From CAYJIX01 sp964370375 (GTDB lineage Bacteria > Desulfobacterota > Desulfovibrionia > Desulfovibrionales > Desulfovibrionaceae), in the NCBI GenBank assembly GCA_964370375.1, contig CAYJIX010000002.1:35506-99505 (forward strand): a stretch of DNA of 64,000 nt. Direction: 5' to 3'. A program made the translations under genes and the position numbers. The notes under the pieces were generated by a model that saw only the letters and a list, made by a program, of their open reading frames with translations, was not told the DNA's origin and did not search any database. Shown here in pieces: positions 44,691-53,233 of this stretch (the first letter of the stretch is position 1; each line of letters begins with the position of its first letter).

Positions 44691-45429
44691 GGTCTTCCTC
44701 AAGGATAGCTTTGGCCTCATCTTCACACACATGCACCTGTACAGATGCATTGCGCATGCCTTCATGGGGCAGGATGGATCGGTCATGGGTGACCATGATC
44801 AAGGTCATGCCGGCTTCATCCCCAGCTTGCAGTAAAAGATCCATAACAGTACGCGCATGTACGGTATCAAGGGAGGCTGTGGGTTCGTCCGCCAGCAAAA
44901 GTTGAGGTGCTCCGGCAAGGGCTCTGCCTATGGCCACGCGCTGACGCTCCCCCACAGAAAGGGTTTTTGGCATGGCAGGCAAAAGGTGGCGTATGCCTAA
45001 ACGGTCGGCCAAGATTTGTGCTCGTTCCGTAGGATCTTCAAGGCCTCTGGCTTTGGCGGTAAGGGTCATGTTTTCAAGCACAGTAACAAAGGGGAAAAGG
45101 CCGCCAGTTTGCAGCACATAGCCCATGTGCTGAAGGCGTAATGCGCCTAAGGTATCGTAAGAGCCCTTATTCCATAAGGGCATGATGTGGCAGGGTTTTT
45201 TAGGTGTTGTTGCTAGGGTGAAGTCTGTTGCATGGTCAGGCTTTAGCACGAGGCCCAAAAGGTCTAAGGCGGTGCTTTTGCCCGATCCGCTTGGCCCTGT
45301 AATAACAAGCTTATCGCGCGCAAAGACATCCAAACGTGGAATATGCAGGGCGTAGTCTGCCCCTTGGGCGCGACGTTTGATAAGGTCGCGCACACAAAGA
45401 AGGGGGGTGGTGTTGTCGGTGTTTTGCAT
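44683..45429 (-). CDS. LolD/MacB-type ABC ATPase, TagT-like
   Basis: About 248 residues. Walker A ITGPSGSGKST, signature LSVGERQRVAIGRAL, Walker B LLLADEPTASLD and H-loop MVTHDRS. The start is uncertain: ATG 45429 has no strong ribosome site, while a TTG at 45468 follows GAGAGG and would add 13 residues. Overlaps the permease by eight bases, so the three genes ATPase-permease-SUMF1 are translationally coupled. The gene is separated from the upstream VWA gene by a hairpin and a miniature element. Confidence 0.85.
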   Translation of the reverse strand: MQNTDNTTPLLCVRDLIKRRAQGADYALHIPRLDVFARDKLVITGPSGSGKSTALDLLGLVLKPDHATDFTLATTPKKPCHIMPLWNKGSYDTLGALRLQHMGYVLQTGGLFPFVTVLENMTLTAKARGLEDPTERAQILADRLGIRHLLPAMPKTLSVGERQRVAIGRALAGAPQLLLADEPTASLDTVHARTVMDLLLQAGDEAGMTLIMVTHDRSILPHEGMRNASVQVHVCEDEAKAILEEDHA

Positions 45430-45482
45430 GGGCAGTGTCTTATATAGAAGAAGGCGATGTTTTTTCAACCTCTCGCTAGGGA

Positions 45483-45539
45483 CAGGCAGTTTAAAAAGTG
45501 TAAGATGGGTAGGAGAGTTATGTCTTTTTCAACTGCCTG
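45483..45539. repeat. Short hairpin element next to the TA-flanked miniature element
   Basis: Arms CAGGCAGTTTAAAAAGTG and CTTTTTCAACTGCCTG are imperfect inverted repeats, 57 bases in all, related in style to the GGCTGTT/AACAGCC hairpins. It abuts the miniature element starting at 45541. Confidence 0.45.
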
Positions 45540-45540
45540 C

Positions 45541-45689
45541 TAGGTAGTGTCTACACGAGATGAATTTTTGTGTTATATCAAGGAAGATGAATGCGCTTTG
45601 AAGGAGCGTATATAGACATACGTGACTGAAAAAGCGCATGAAATCTGACGCAGAGATAACCAAAAAGACACTCGTGTAGATACTACCTA
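45541..45689. mobile_element. Miniature inverted-repeat element, family 1, copy 1 (TA-flanked)
   Basis: 149 bases including flanking TA on both sides. Ends TAGGTAGTGTCTACACGAG and CTCGTGTAGATACTACCTA are inverted repeats with one mismatch. The interior is nearly the same as copy 2 at 52843-52990 (for example TGTTATATCAAGGAAGATGA, ATGCGCTTTGAAGGAG). TA flanks and ~18-bp ends suit a Tc1/mariner-IS630 type non-autonomous element. Its right end gives the TAG stop of the VWA gene. Confidence 0.8.
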
Positions 45690-47699
45690 AGGGAGGAGGG
45701 TTAAGGGAATGCGATATACCCAATCCCCCGGGTTAGCCGCGCCAAAGCTTTCCCAGCCGTCACGGTCTTTGTCGTATTCTTCATAGCGTGCCAGCTTGGA
45801 TTTAAGGCGATTGATAAAGGATGTTTGCTCTCCTGTACTTTTGTTGTACCAGTCCTCCTCTTTCATAAGCAAAATATCGCTTTTGTAGGGGAGCCCTTCA
45901 AGAAATTCTGCCAGCACACCTGTTTGTGCCAAATTCTGATTGGGTTGATGGCTGAATTTGGCAGGGTCTCTGGCTAGTTGGGCTGCTGCTGAAACAATGC
46001 TTTCAAAAAAATCACGCGCGTCTGTGCGTTTGGTGCGTTCGGCCTGTTCAATGATGATGCTGAGTTGGTTTGCAAGGTCACTGAGTTGGTTTTTGGTTAA
46101 AAGTACAGCAGGTTGAGCTGCTACAATCGGTGCTGCCTGAACATTTTGGGAAAGGTGCTCAAGGTCAGCATCGGCTATCCAAGCATTGACCACAAAGGGC
46201 ACGTTGTTGCCTTTGTGCGCGCCCACAAAATCCAATTGCATGGCATAGCCCGTAATATCGGCAATTTGCTTGGCCCTTTCTTCAGGGCTTTGGGCAGCAG
46301 GTTGAGAGGTTGGTTTTGCCAGCATCTGCCCTTTTGCTGTGGCTTCTACCATCTTGGTATAGCCGTTTGCCAGCATTTTACCCACTTGGTCAAAGGCAGC
46401 CACACCTTGGGCCGCTGTGGGGGCATCTATGGGAATATAGCTTGAGGTGTTGTCCGGCAATTTTGTAAGGGTTCTATAGGTTTGTTCCGCGCTTGCATGA
46501 TTGGCCTTGCCCACAGGGGTTCGTACATGCACAGCGGTGAGCCAGATGTTTTGGGCTTTTAGGTAGTCTGCCATTTCTTGCGCGTCAAGGCCTGTTCCTG
46601 CCGCAGGGTCAAAGCCTTGCAAGGCCCCTGCATCAGAAACCAGCAAAATGGCCCTAGAATCATAGTCGTCCCACGAAAGGGCGTCCACGGCCTCTTTGAT
46701 ACCTGCCATGGCGTCCTCGTCAAAGGAATGGCTGGACGATGTGGCTTCTTCCAAAGATGTTAAAGCTTTTTCAAGATGTTCACGATTGTCAACCACGGTA
46801 AAATCGCTCAATACCTTGGTTACATAGCCAAGTTTTGGGCTTTTCTCCACACTGTTACGGTAAGCAACAACGGCAAAGGCCACGTCTTTTCCATAGGGGC
46901 TTTGTTCAAGTTCATCATAAATACTGCGTAGAACAGCCTTGGTTTGATCAATGTAAGGGCGCATGGAAATGGTGGTGTCAATAACAAAAACCAGCCCAGT
47001 ACGCAGGTTTGGAGGCTCGTTTTTCGCTGTGCTTGCAGAACCTTGCTCCGAGTCTTTTTGTGCAGCTGCCATAGAACCAGGGTCAATGGAGGCCACTTGT
47101 AATAATTTGGTTTGCTCACCAAACTGCTCATCCATGGCAAGCACTGGCAATAGGTAAAAGCGGTCTTTTGCAATTGCTCCTTTATTGTCATCAGGTTCAG
47201 CGGCAATGACAGGAAAATCTTGCGGTACGCTATCGCTTTCACGCAGGGCTTGGATTTGTGTGTTGTAGTTTTGTACGCGCTCTCCAAGGTCGTCGCTCAA
47301 ACAGGTTTCCACAAGGGATTGCCTGTCACGAAAAAACAGCACAGGCATACGCCCTGCACGGTCAGTAAAGACCATGGTCAAGGCCTGCGGCCAGAAGGTG
47401 GCGGCATCGGCCTTCATCCAGCCATCTGCGCCTGTGGTGCCGCTCCCCACCTCAAGCCAATCGCCTTGTTTTGCATATACATACAGAACAGAAAACGTTT
47501 TTATTTGAGCTTGAACTTTGGCTGCATTTTCGGCAGGTGTTGCATACATGCCGGCCAAAGGGTGCGTTACCACACGTTGGAACAGGGTTTTTTTGCCTTC
47601 CTGCAATAGGGGGCTACGTTCAGCAGCTTCTGCCGTCACAAGGGGCAGGGCTAGGCTTATGGTAAACAAAAAAGCCATAATAAGGCGATGTATGGGCAT
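45687..47699 (-). CDS. Exported VWA-domain protein, PpkA periplasmic-domain-like
   Basis: 670 residues. Signal peptide of ~26 residues (LIMAFLFTISLALPLVTAEA); an SH3b-like region (about 45-105, VLYVYAKQGDWLEVGSGTTG); a VWA domain (about 230-430) with a MIDAS-like DTTISMRPYIDQT and ILLVSDAGALQG; a helical region; and an end YDKDRDGWESF..DWVYRIPL. This layout is like the periplasmic half of the type VI secretion kinase PpkA, but here there is no kinase domain. Its last codon CCT is followed by TAG contributed by the miniature element. The association with ATPase, permease and SUMF1 genes supports an envelope-sensing role, which is inferred. Confidence 0.72.
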   Translation of the reverse strand: MPIHRLIMAFLFTISLALPLVTAEAAERSPLLQEGKKTLFQRVVTHPLAGMYATPAENAAKVQAQIKTFSVLYVYAKQGDWLEVGSGTTGADGWMKADAATFWPQALTMVFTDRAGRMPVLFFRDRQSLVETCLSDDLGERVQNYNTQIQALRESDSVPQDFPVIAAEPDDNKGAIAKDRFYLLPVLAMDEQFGEQTKLLQVASIDPGSMAAAQKDSEQGSASTAKNEPPNLRTGLVFVIDTTISMRPYIDQTKAVLRSIYDELEQSPYGKDVAFAVVAYRNSVEKSPKLGYVTKVLSDFTVVDNREHLEKALTSLEEATSSSHSFDEDAMAGIKEAVDALSWDDYDSRAILLVSDAGALQGFDPAAGTGLDAQEMADYLKAQNIWLTAVHVRTPVGKANHASAEQTYRTLTKLPDNTSSYIPIDAPTAAQGVAAFDQVGKMLANGYTKMVEATAKGQMLAKPTSQPAAQSPEERAKQIADITGYAMQLDFVGAHKGNNVPFVVNAWIADADLEHLSQNVQAAPIVAAQPAVLLTKNQLSDLANQLSIIIEQAERTKRTDARDFFESIVSAAAQLARDPAKFSHQPNQNLAQTGVLAEFLEGLPYKSDILLMKEEDWYNKSTGEQTSFINRLKSKLARYEEYDKDRDGWESFGAANPGDWVYRIPLTLLP

Positions 47700-48076
47700 G
47701 GTAGGATTCCTTCAAAAAGTAAAAATAGAAGTGCAATGTTTTTGATTGTATACCATATCGTTGGTTGTCTGTCCATTTTCTTACGTCTGGATTTTCTAAG
47801 CTTGGCAGGAGCAAGGTTTTATGGAATGGGCAAAGTCTTTTTTGTCTGTTTCGTAATATATTGAATTTATTAAGTTTTACTGTTGGCTTTTCGAGGGCAT
47901 GGATATTTAAAGTTTTAGGGGCTTGTGTGTGGCTTTGACGTGCTTATCTATCAGAGCAAACAATAGCCGCTGTTGTTGGCGCAGTTTTACCATATATTTG
48001 GGCGTGTACCCCAAGGATGCGTTTTGGTGGTGGTATTGAACAGGCCCTTTTCATTCTCTTTAACGGATAAATACAC
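47700..48076. other. Divergent intergenic region between VWA gene and uvrA
   Basis: 377 bases with no credible ORF. It should hold both promoters. I see no convincing LexA-type palindrome, terminator or repeat in it. Confidence 0.4.
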
Positions 48077-51046
48077 ATGAAATCTCATATTCATATAGAA
48101 GGCGCAAGGCAACACAATTTAAAAAACATCAGCATTGATATCCCAAGGGATGAGCTGGTGGTTGTTTGCGGCCCATCAGGTTCCGGAAAATCCACTTTGG
48201 CTTTTGACATTGTCTATGCAGAAGGGCAACGGCGTTATGTTGAGTCGCTTTCAGCCTACGCGCGGCAGTTTTTGCCACAAATGGACAAGCCCAATGTGGA
48301 TAAAATAGAAGGCCTATCGCCTGCCATTTCGCTTGAACAGCAAACAACAGGGCGCAATCCGCGCTCAACCGTTGGCACAGTGACCGAGGTGTACGATTTT
48401 TTGCGGGTATTTTTTGCACGCCTTGGCACCATGTACTGCACAAAATGCGGTAAACCCATTGAAGCGCGTGCCGCAGACGAAATCATAGCCGATATCCTTG
48501 CACTGCCGGAAGGGAGCCGTATCGTTATCATGGCGCCTTTGGTTGAACGGCAAAAAGGCACACACCTTGACCGCTTTAAAAAGCTACAAGCCGACGGCTT
48601 TGTGAGGGTTCGTGTCAATGGTGAGATCATGGCTATTGATGAAGTGCCACCCCTTGATAAGAACAAAAAGCACACCATTGACCTTGTGGTGGATCGCCTT
48701 GTCATGAAAGAAGGCATTCGAGCACGCCTTAGTGATTCAGTAGAATTGGCACTGCGCCATGGTGAGGGGCGGCTTATTGTGCATGAGCCCACCCGAAAAG
48801 AGGCCGCACAAGGTAAACAAAAAAGCGTGCAGGAAAGTGGAGATACCATTCATGCAACAGAATCTGTGTGCCCCTCTTGCCGCATAAGCTTGCCCACGCC
48901 AAGTCCGCAGCTTTTTTCCTTCAACAGTCCCCAAGGAGCCTGCCCAAGGTGTTCCGGTCTTGGTTCTGTGGAATATTTTGAACCCCTGCTCATTGCGCCC
49001 AATAGGGGCCTTTCTATTGAAAAGAAGGGGGTGTTGCCTTGGGCAAATCCCAAAATATTGGAACGCTATGTGCCTGCTCTTACAGCTCTTGGCAAGCGTA
49101 AGGGCTTTACATTACAAACGCCCTTGGCGGACTTTTCCGCGGCAGCCTTGGAAGCTTTGTTTTATGGTGAAACAGCTGTAGAGGCAGCGAAACAGGGGAA
49201 TTTACGCCGAAACCGCCTTGGCGGTAGCGTGGTTGTACAAGAAATTGACCATGCGGACACTTCTTCGTCCCTAGGCGCGTACATAGAAGCCTATGCAGGG
49301 GATTATACAAAGGTTTCTACGCAAACATGGCCGGGGATTATTCCGCTTCTTGAAAAGGGCATGCAATACGGCGATGCCTGGCGTGATCTGTTGTCGCGCT
49401 ATTTGCAAAGCATGGATTGTCCTGCCTGCAAAGGAGCACGCCTTAGGCCGGAATCCTTGGCTGTGCGTGTGGACGATACAAATATTGCGCAATTTTGTGC
49501 CATGCCCGTGGAGCGCGCTTTAACATGGATTCATGAACGGCATTTTCAAGGGCGTTACGCGCTCATTGCCGAGCCGCTCCTTAAAGAATTACAACACCGT
49601 TTGCTTTTTATGACCAATGTTGGTTTGGATTATATTTCCCTTGGGCGCAGTATGGCAACGCTTTCAGGGGGTGAGGCTCAGCGGATACGCCTTGCCTCAC
49701 AGCTTGGTTCCGGCCTTGTGGGGGTAACTTATGTGCTGGATGAACCGTCCATTGGCTTGCATCCGCGTGACAATGAACGGCTTATCGGCACGTTGCGCAG
49801 TTTGCAAAGGCGCGGCAATACGGTACTTGTTGTGGAACACGATGAAGCAACCATCCGTGAGGCTGACACGCTCATTGAAATGGGCCCGGGCTCAGGAGCT
49901 GCCGGCGGTGACATTGTTTTTACAGGGAACTTTAAGGAGCTTTTACAAACAAGCGAATCGCTTACAGCAAAATACGTTCGCGGTGATTTAACCGTACCGC
50001 TCCCTGACAGCCGCCGTGAGCCAAAGGCCTGGTTAAAGCTTCAAAACGTTACCACCAATAACCTTAAAGGCATTGATTGTGATATTCCCCTTGGGGTGCT
50101 TACCTGTGTAACAGGGGTTTCAGGTTCCGGCAAAAGCTCTTTGGTTGTGGATACCCTTTACAAACACTTGGCTTTGGCTCAAGGTATGCGTGTGGATCAT
50201 CCCGGCAGTATTGGTGGCATTGTCGGCCTTGACGCTATTGAGCGTATTGTGGCCATTGACCAAACGCCCATTGGGCGCACACCACGCTCTAATCCGGCCA
50301 CCTACACCAAGGTTTTTGACGAGATCCGCTCGATCTTTGCCATGACAGCAGATGCCAAAAAACGCGGCTATCAGCCAGGACGGTTCAGCTTTAACGTAAA
50401 AGGTGGCAGGTGCGAAGCGTGCGGCGGCGACGGGCAAATACGGGTTGAAATGCATTTTTTGCCCGATGTCTATGTTATGTGCGATGTGTGCCAAGGCAAA
50501 CGCTATAATCAAGAAACCCTTATGGTGCGCTATAAAGGCTTGAATATTGCCGAAGTTTTGGACATGCCCGTGCATGAAGCCAGGGCGTTTTTCAGCGCGT
50601 ATCCAACCCTTGAGCGGCGGCTTGGCATGCTTGAAAAAGTGGGGCTTGGCTATATTCGCTTGGGTCAGCCTGCAACCACGTTGTCAGGCGGAGAAGCTCA
50701 AAGGATCAAAATTTCCCGCGAGCTTGGCAAGCGTTCGCTTCCGGGAACCGTATATATTTTGGACGAGCCCACCACAGGGCTGCACATGCATGAAGTGGGC
50801 AAACTCGTGACAGTATTGCACCAGCTTGTGGAGCTTGGAGCCACAGTGGTTTTGATTGAACATAATACAGATGTTATCTTGGCCTCAGATTATGTTATCG
50901 ACCTTGGCCCTGGAGGGGGCGAAAAAGGTGGAAGCATTGTGGCGTCAGGCACGCCAGAAGCTATTATGGTCAATCCTCATTCCGCCACAGGAACCTTTTT
51001 AACCGAAGAACGCAAGATGCGCAGAAAGTTTTCTGCCCGTTCATAA
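48077..51046 (+). CDS. uvrA: Excinuclease ABC subunit A
   Basis: 989 residues; the damage-recognition ATPase of nucleotide excision repair. Walker A CGPSGSGKSTLAFD and GVSGSGKSSLVVD; signature LSGGEAQRIRLA and LSGGEAQRIKISREL; zinc modules CPSCRISLPTP..CPRCSG and CEACGGDGQIRVEM..CDVCQGKRYN. EIDHADTSSSLGAYIEAYAG is an insertion region. Slightly longer than the usual ~940, still within family range. larB follows after 53 bases. Confidence 0.97.
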   Translation: MKSHIHIEGARQHNLKNISIDIPRDELVVVCGPSGSGKSTLAFDIVYAEGQRRYVESLSAYARQFLPQMDKPNVDKIEGLSPAISLEQQTTGRNPRSTVGTVTEVYDFLRVFFARLGTMYCTKCGKPIEARAADEIIADILALPEGSRIVIMAPLVERQKGTHLDRFKKLQADGFVRVRVNGEIMAIDEVPPLDKNKKHTIDLVVDRLVMKEGIRARLSDSVELALRHGEGRLIVHEPTRKEAAQGKQKSVQESGDTIHATESVCPSCRISLPTPSPQLFSFNSPQGACPRCSGLGSVEYFEPLLIAPNRGLSIEKKGVLPWANPKILERYVPALTALGKRKGFTLQTPLADFSAAALEALFYGETAVEAAKQGNLRRNRLGGSVVVQEIDHADTSSSLGAYIEAYAGDYTKVSTQTWPGIIPLLEKGMQYGDAWRDLLSRYLQSMDCPACKGARLRPESLAVRVDDTNIAQFCAMPVERALTWIHERHFQGRYALIAEPLLKELQHRLLFMTNVGLDYISLGRSMATLSGGEAQRIRLASQLGSGLVGVTYVLDEPSIGLHPRDNERLIGTLRSLQRRGNTVLVVEHDEATIREADTLIEMGPGSGAAGGDIVFTGNFKELLQTSESLTAKYVRGDLTVPLPDSRREPKAWLKLQNVTTNNLKGIDCDIPLGVLTCVTGVSGSGKSSLVVDTLYKHLALAQGMRVDHPGSIGGIVGLDAIERIVAIDQTPIGRTPRSNPATYTKVFDEIRSIFAMTADAKKRGYQPGRFSFNVKGGRCEACGGDGQIRVEMHFLPDVYVMCDVCQGKRYNQETLMVRYKGLNIAEVLDMPVHEARAFFSAYPTLERRLGMLEKVGLGYIRLGQPATTLSGGEAQRIKISRELGKRSLPGTVYILDEPTTGLHMHEVGKLVTVLHQLVELGATVVLIEHNTDVILASDYVIDLGPGGGEKGGSIVASGTPEAIMVNPHSATGTFLTEERKMRRKFSARS

Positions 51047-51099
51047 AACATGATTTTTAGTACAACAAAATACTGTTCCCAACGTTTTACGAGGAAAGC

Positions 51100-51750
51100 A
51101 TGAAACGTGTATTGTTTGACCATGCAAGGGTAGCCAGAATCGGCCTGCCTGAGGCTGTTTTTTGTCAGGGAAAAAGCGCGGATGTGGTAGAGGCCTTGCT
51201 TTTAGAATATGCAAAGGGCAAGGGCAAGCCTGTGCTTTTTACAAGGCTATGCCCCGATATTTTTCAAAACTTTCCTGAATCTGTACGCCAAGGTGTTGAT
51301 TATGATCCGTTATCGCGTACAGCCTTTGGTGAAACCATGCCAAAAAAGGCAAAAGGGCGCGTGGCTATTGTGTCTGCAGGTACCGCTGACGGGCCTGTAA
51401 CATGGGAAGCAGCACGCACCCTTGAATACATGGGCATTGCGCATACTGTGTATGAAGACAGTGGTGTTGCAGGGCTTTGGCGTTTGTCTGACCGCCTTGA
51501 CGAAATCAATGAGCACGATGTTGTCATTGTGGTGGCAGGGCTTGATGCTGCTTTAGCCTCTGTGCTTGGCGGTTTAACGCCTAAACCTTTGTTTGGCGTT
51601 CCCACCTCTGTGGGGTATGGTATGGCAGGTGAAGGGCAGGCTGCACTTTCCAGCATGCTGGTAAGCTGCGCTCCAGGGATTGGGATTATGAACATTGATA
51701 ACGGCTACGGCGCAGCGTGCGCGGCAGCAAGGGTCATTCATTTATTATGA
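51100..51750 (+). CDS. larB: Nickel-pincer cofactor biosynthesis protein LarB
   Basis: 216 residues; LarB carboxylates and hydrolyses nicotinic acid adenine dinucleotide to start the nickel-pincer cofactor. The C-terminal PurE-like domain is seen in AIVSAGTADGPVTWEAARTL, VVAGLDAALASVLGGL and PTSVGYG. Overlaps larC by four bases (ATGA). The enzyme that would use the cofactor (LarA) is not in the window. Confidence 0.92.
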   Translation: MKRVLFDHARVARIGLPEAVFCQGKSADVVEALLLEYAKGKGKPVLFTRLCPDIFQNFPESVRQGVDYDPLSRTAFGETMPKKAKGRVAIVSAGTADGPVTWEAARTLEYMGIAHTVYEDSGVAGLWRLSDRLDEINEHDVVIVVAGLDAALASVLGGLTPKPLFGVPTSVGYGMAGEGQAALSSMLVSCAPGIGIMNIDNGYGAACAAARVIHLL

Positions 51751-52678
51751 GTACACATTGTCATAAGCACGAACATGNNNNNNNNNNNNNNNNNNNNNNN
51801 NNNNNNNNNNNNNNNNNNNNNNNNNNNNNNNNNNNNNNNNNNNNNNNNNNNNNNNNNNNNNNNNNNNNNNNNNNNNNGCCCACGGGCATGATCATCACCA
51901 CCATACTGCTGAGCCTGCAACAGGGCCGCATTGTGCGCCAAATAGCACCATATTGACAGTACGGGCTTGTTCAGGTCTTTCAGGGGATATGATCCTGGCA
52001 GGTCTTGCGCGTATGGCAAAAGCCACGCAAAAAGATATAGACGCCTTGCTTGCTTGCCTGCAACTTCCGGTATTGCAAGGATCGGTTCAGCTCGAAGCGC
52101 GCGAAGTGCATCACGTTTCCGGCTGGGGCTGCAAGGTGGATGTGCCCCATGAGCACGCGCACCGCTCAATGGCAGATATTCGCACCATCCTTGAAGCAAG
52201 TGGGCTTGAGCCCATGGCAAAAGAAAAGGCGTTGAACTGCTTTACTTTGCTTGCAAAAGCAGAAGGTGCTGTGCATGGTAAGCCGGCAGACGAGGTATGC
52301 TTTCACGAAGTGGGAGCCTTGGACAGTATTGTGGACATTTGTTTGGCAGCAGCCCTTTTTGTGCGGATCAATCCTCGTCATTTTGTGTGCAGCCCCTTGC
52401 CCATGGGAGAGGGGGGCGTGCATTGTGCCCATGGCTGGTTGCCAACACCTGCTCCGGCAGTGCTAGAGCTTTTGCAGGGGGTTCCCGTGTGCAGCTTTGC
52501 AGGGCATGGAGAAACCGTAACCCCCACAGCCATTGCCTTGCTCAAAGCCTTTGACGCAAAATTTGGCCCATGGCCCAGCATGCGCATTGATGAACGTGCC
52601 CTTGTGTATGGCACTAAAGTTTTTGAAAATGCGCCGAATGGTTGTGTATGGGCCCTTGGCCCTGCTGCAGGCTGTTGA
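51747..52678 (+). CDS. larC: LarC nickel insertion protein, interrupted by an assembly gap and truncated at its 3' end
   Basis: Starts MSTHCHKHEH, then a 100-N gap, then resumes in a His-rich stretch (HGHDHHHH) at 51878 and continues VRACSGLSGDMILAGLARMA. FHEVGALDSIVDICL, PTPAPAVLELLQGVP and GHGETVTPTAIALL are LarC1 motifs. The protein ends KVFENAPNGCVWALG plus PAAGC and a TGA that lie inside a hairpin element (52668-52792). Full LarC proteins continue with a LarC2 domain (about 150 more residues), which I cannot find downstream. It is therefore either a truncated LarC or a LarC1-only form. Frame across the gap cannot be verified. Confidence 0.78.
51778..51877. other. Assembly gap (100 N) in the His-rich start of larC
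   Basis: Both sides code for His/Asp/Gly-rich sequence with repeated CAT/CAC/GAT codons; short-read assembly probably broke at a low-complexity run. True length unknown. Confidence 0.95.
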
Positions 52679-52792
52679 AAAAGGGCTGTATGCTACGTCA
52701 GATTGCTTTTTTTTCGTTGCATGGACCGAAGAGTCCTATGCTTCCTCAAAAAAAGCAATCTTCCTTGCCTCCAGCCCTTTTTGAACAGCCTG
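52668..52792. mobile_element. Hairpin element (125 bp) at the 3' end of larC
   Basis: Arms CAGGCTGTTGAAAAAGGGCT and AGCCCTTTTTGAACAGCCTG pair with one mismatch, and inner arms AGATTGCTTTTTTT and AAAAAAAGCAATCTT extend the fold. A-tract/GC-stem/T-tract order would also allow a bidirectional terminator. It provides the larC stop codon (52676-52678). Confidence 0.65.
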
Positions 52793-52842
52793 CGCAAGGC
52801 GAAGGCTTGCGTGGAAGAAAGGCAAAAGGCAAAAAGACTACC

Positions 52843-52990
52843 TAGGTGATGCTACACGAGATGGATTTTTGTGTTATATCAAGGAAGATGAATGCGCTTT
52901 GAAGGAGTGTATTTAGACATACATGACTGAAAAAGCGAATGAAATCTAACGCAGAGATAACCAAATAAACACTCGTGTAGACACCACCTA
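52843..52990. mobile_element. Miniature inverted-repeat element, family 1, copy 2 (TA-flanked)
   Basis: 148 bases with TA at both outer edges, ends TAGGTGATGCTACACGAG and CTCGTGTAGACACCACCTA. It matches copy 1 over nearly its whole length. Together with the hairpin element it fills most of the 555-base larC-pgsA interval; 52991-53233 shows no gene. Confidence 0.8.
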
Positions 52991-53233
52991 AAGGGCACAG
53001 GTGGAATGCCGCGTTGCCTTCTCTATCTGCTCAATTGTTCGTTTCATGCAAAAAGTTTTGCTCATATATGCAAACGCACAACGTGCCGCGCTCTGCTCGA
53101 TTCCCAAAAAGATTTTTCATCAATGTAAAAAGTTCAAAAAAGGCTTATTTTTTGGCTGTGAATACCCTTTGCCCTTTTGCTAACCCTGTGCTAATGTAGG
53201 GAAACACGTTTGCAAGAGAAAGGTTCGCAGCCT

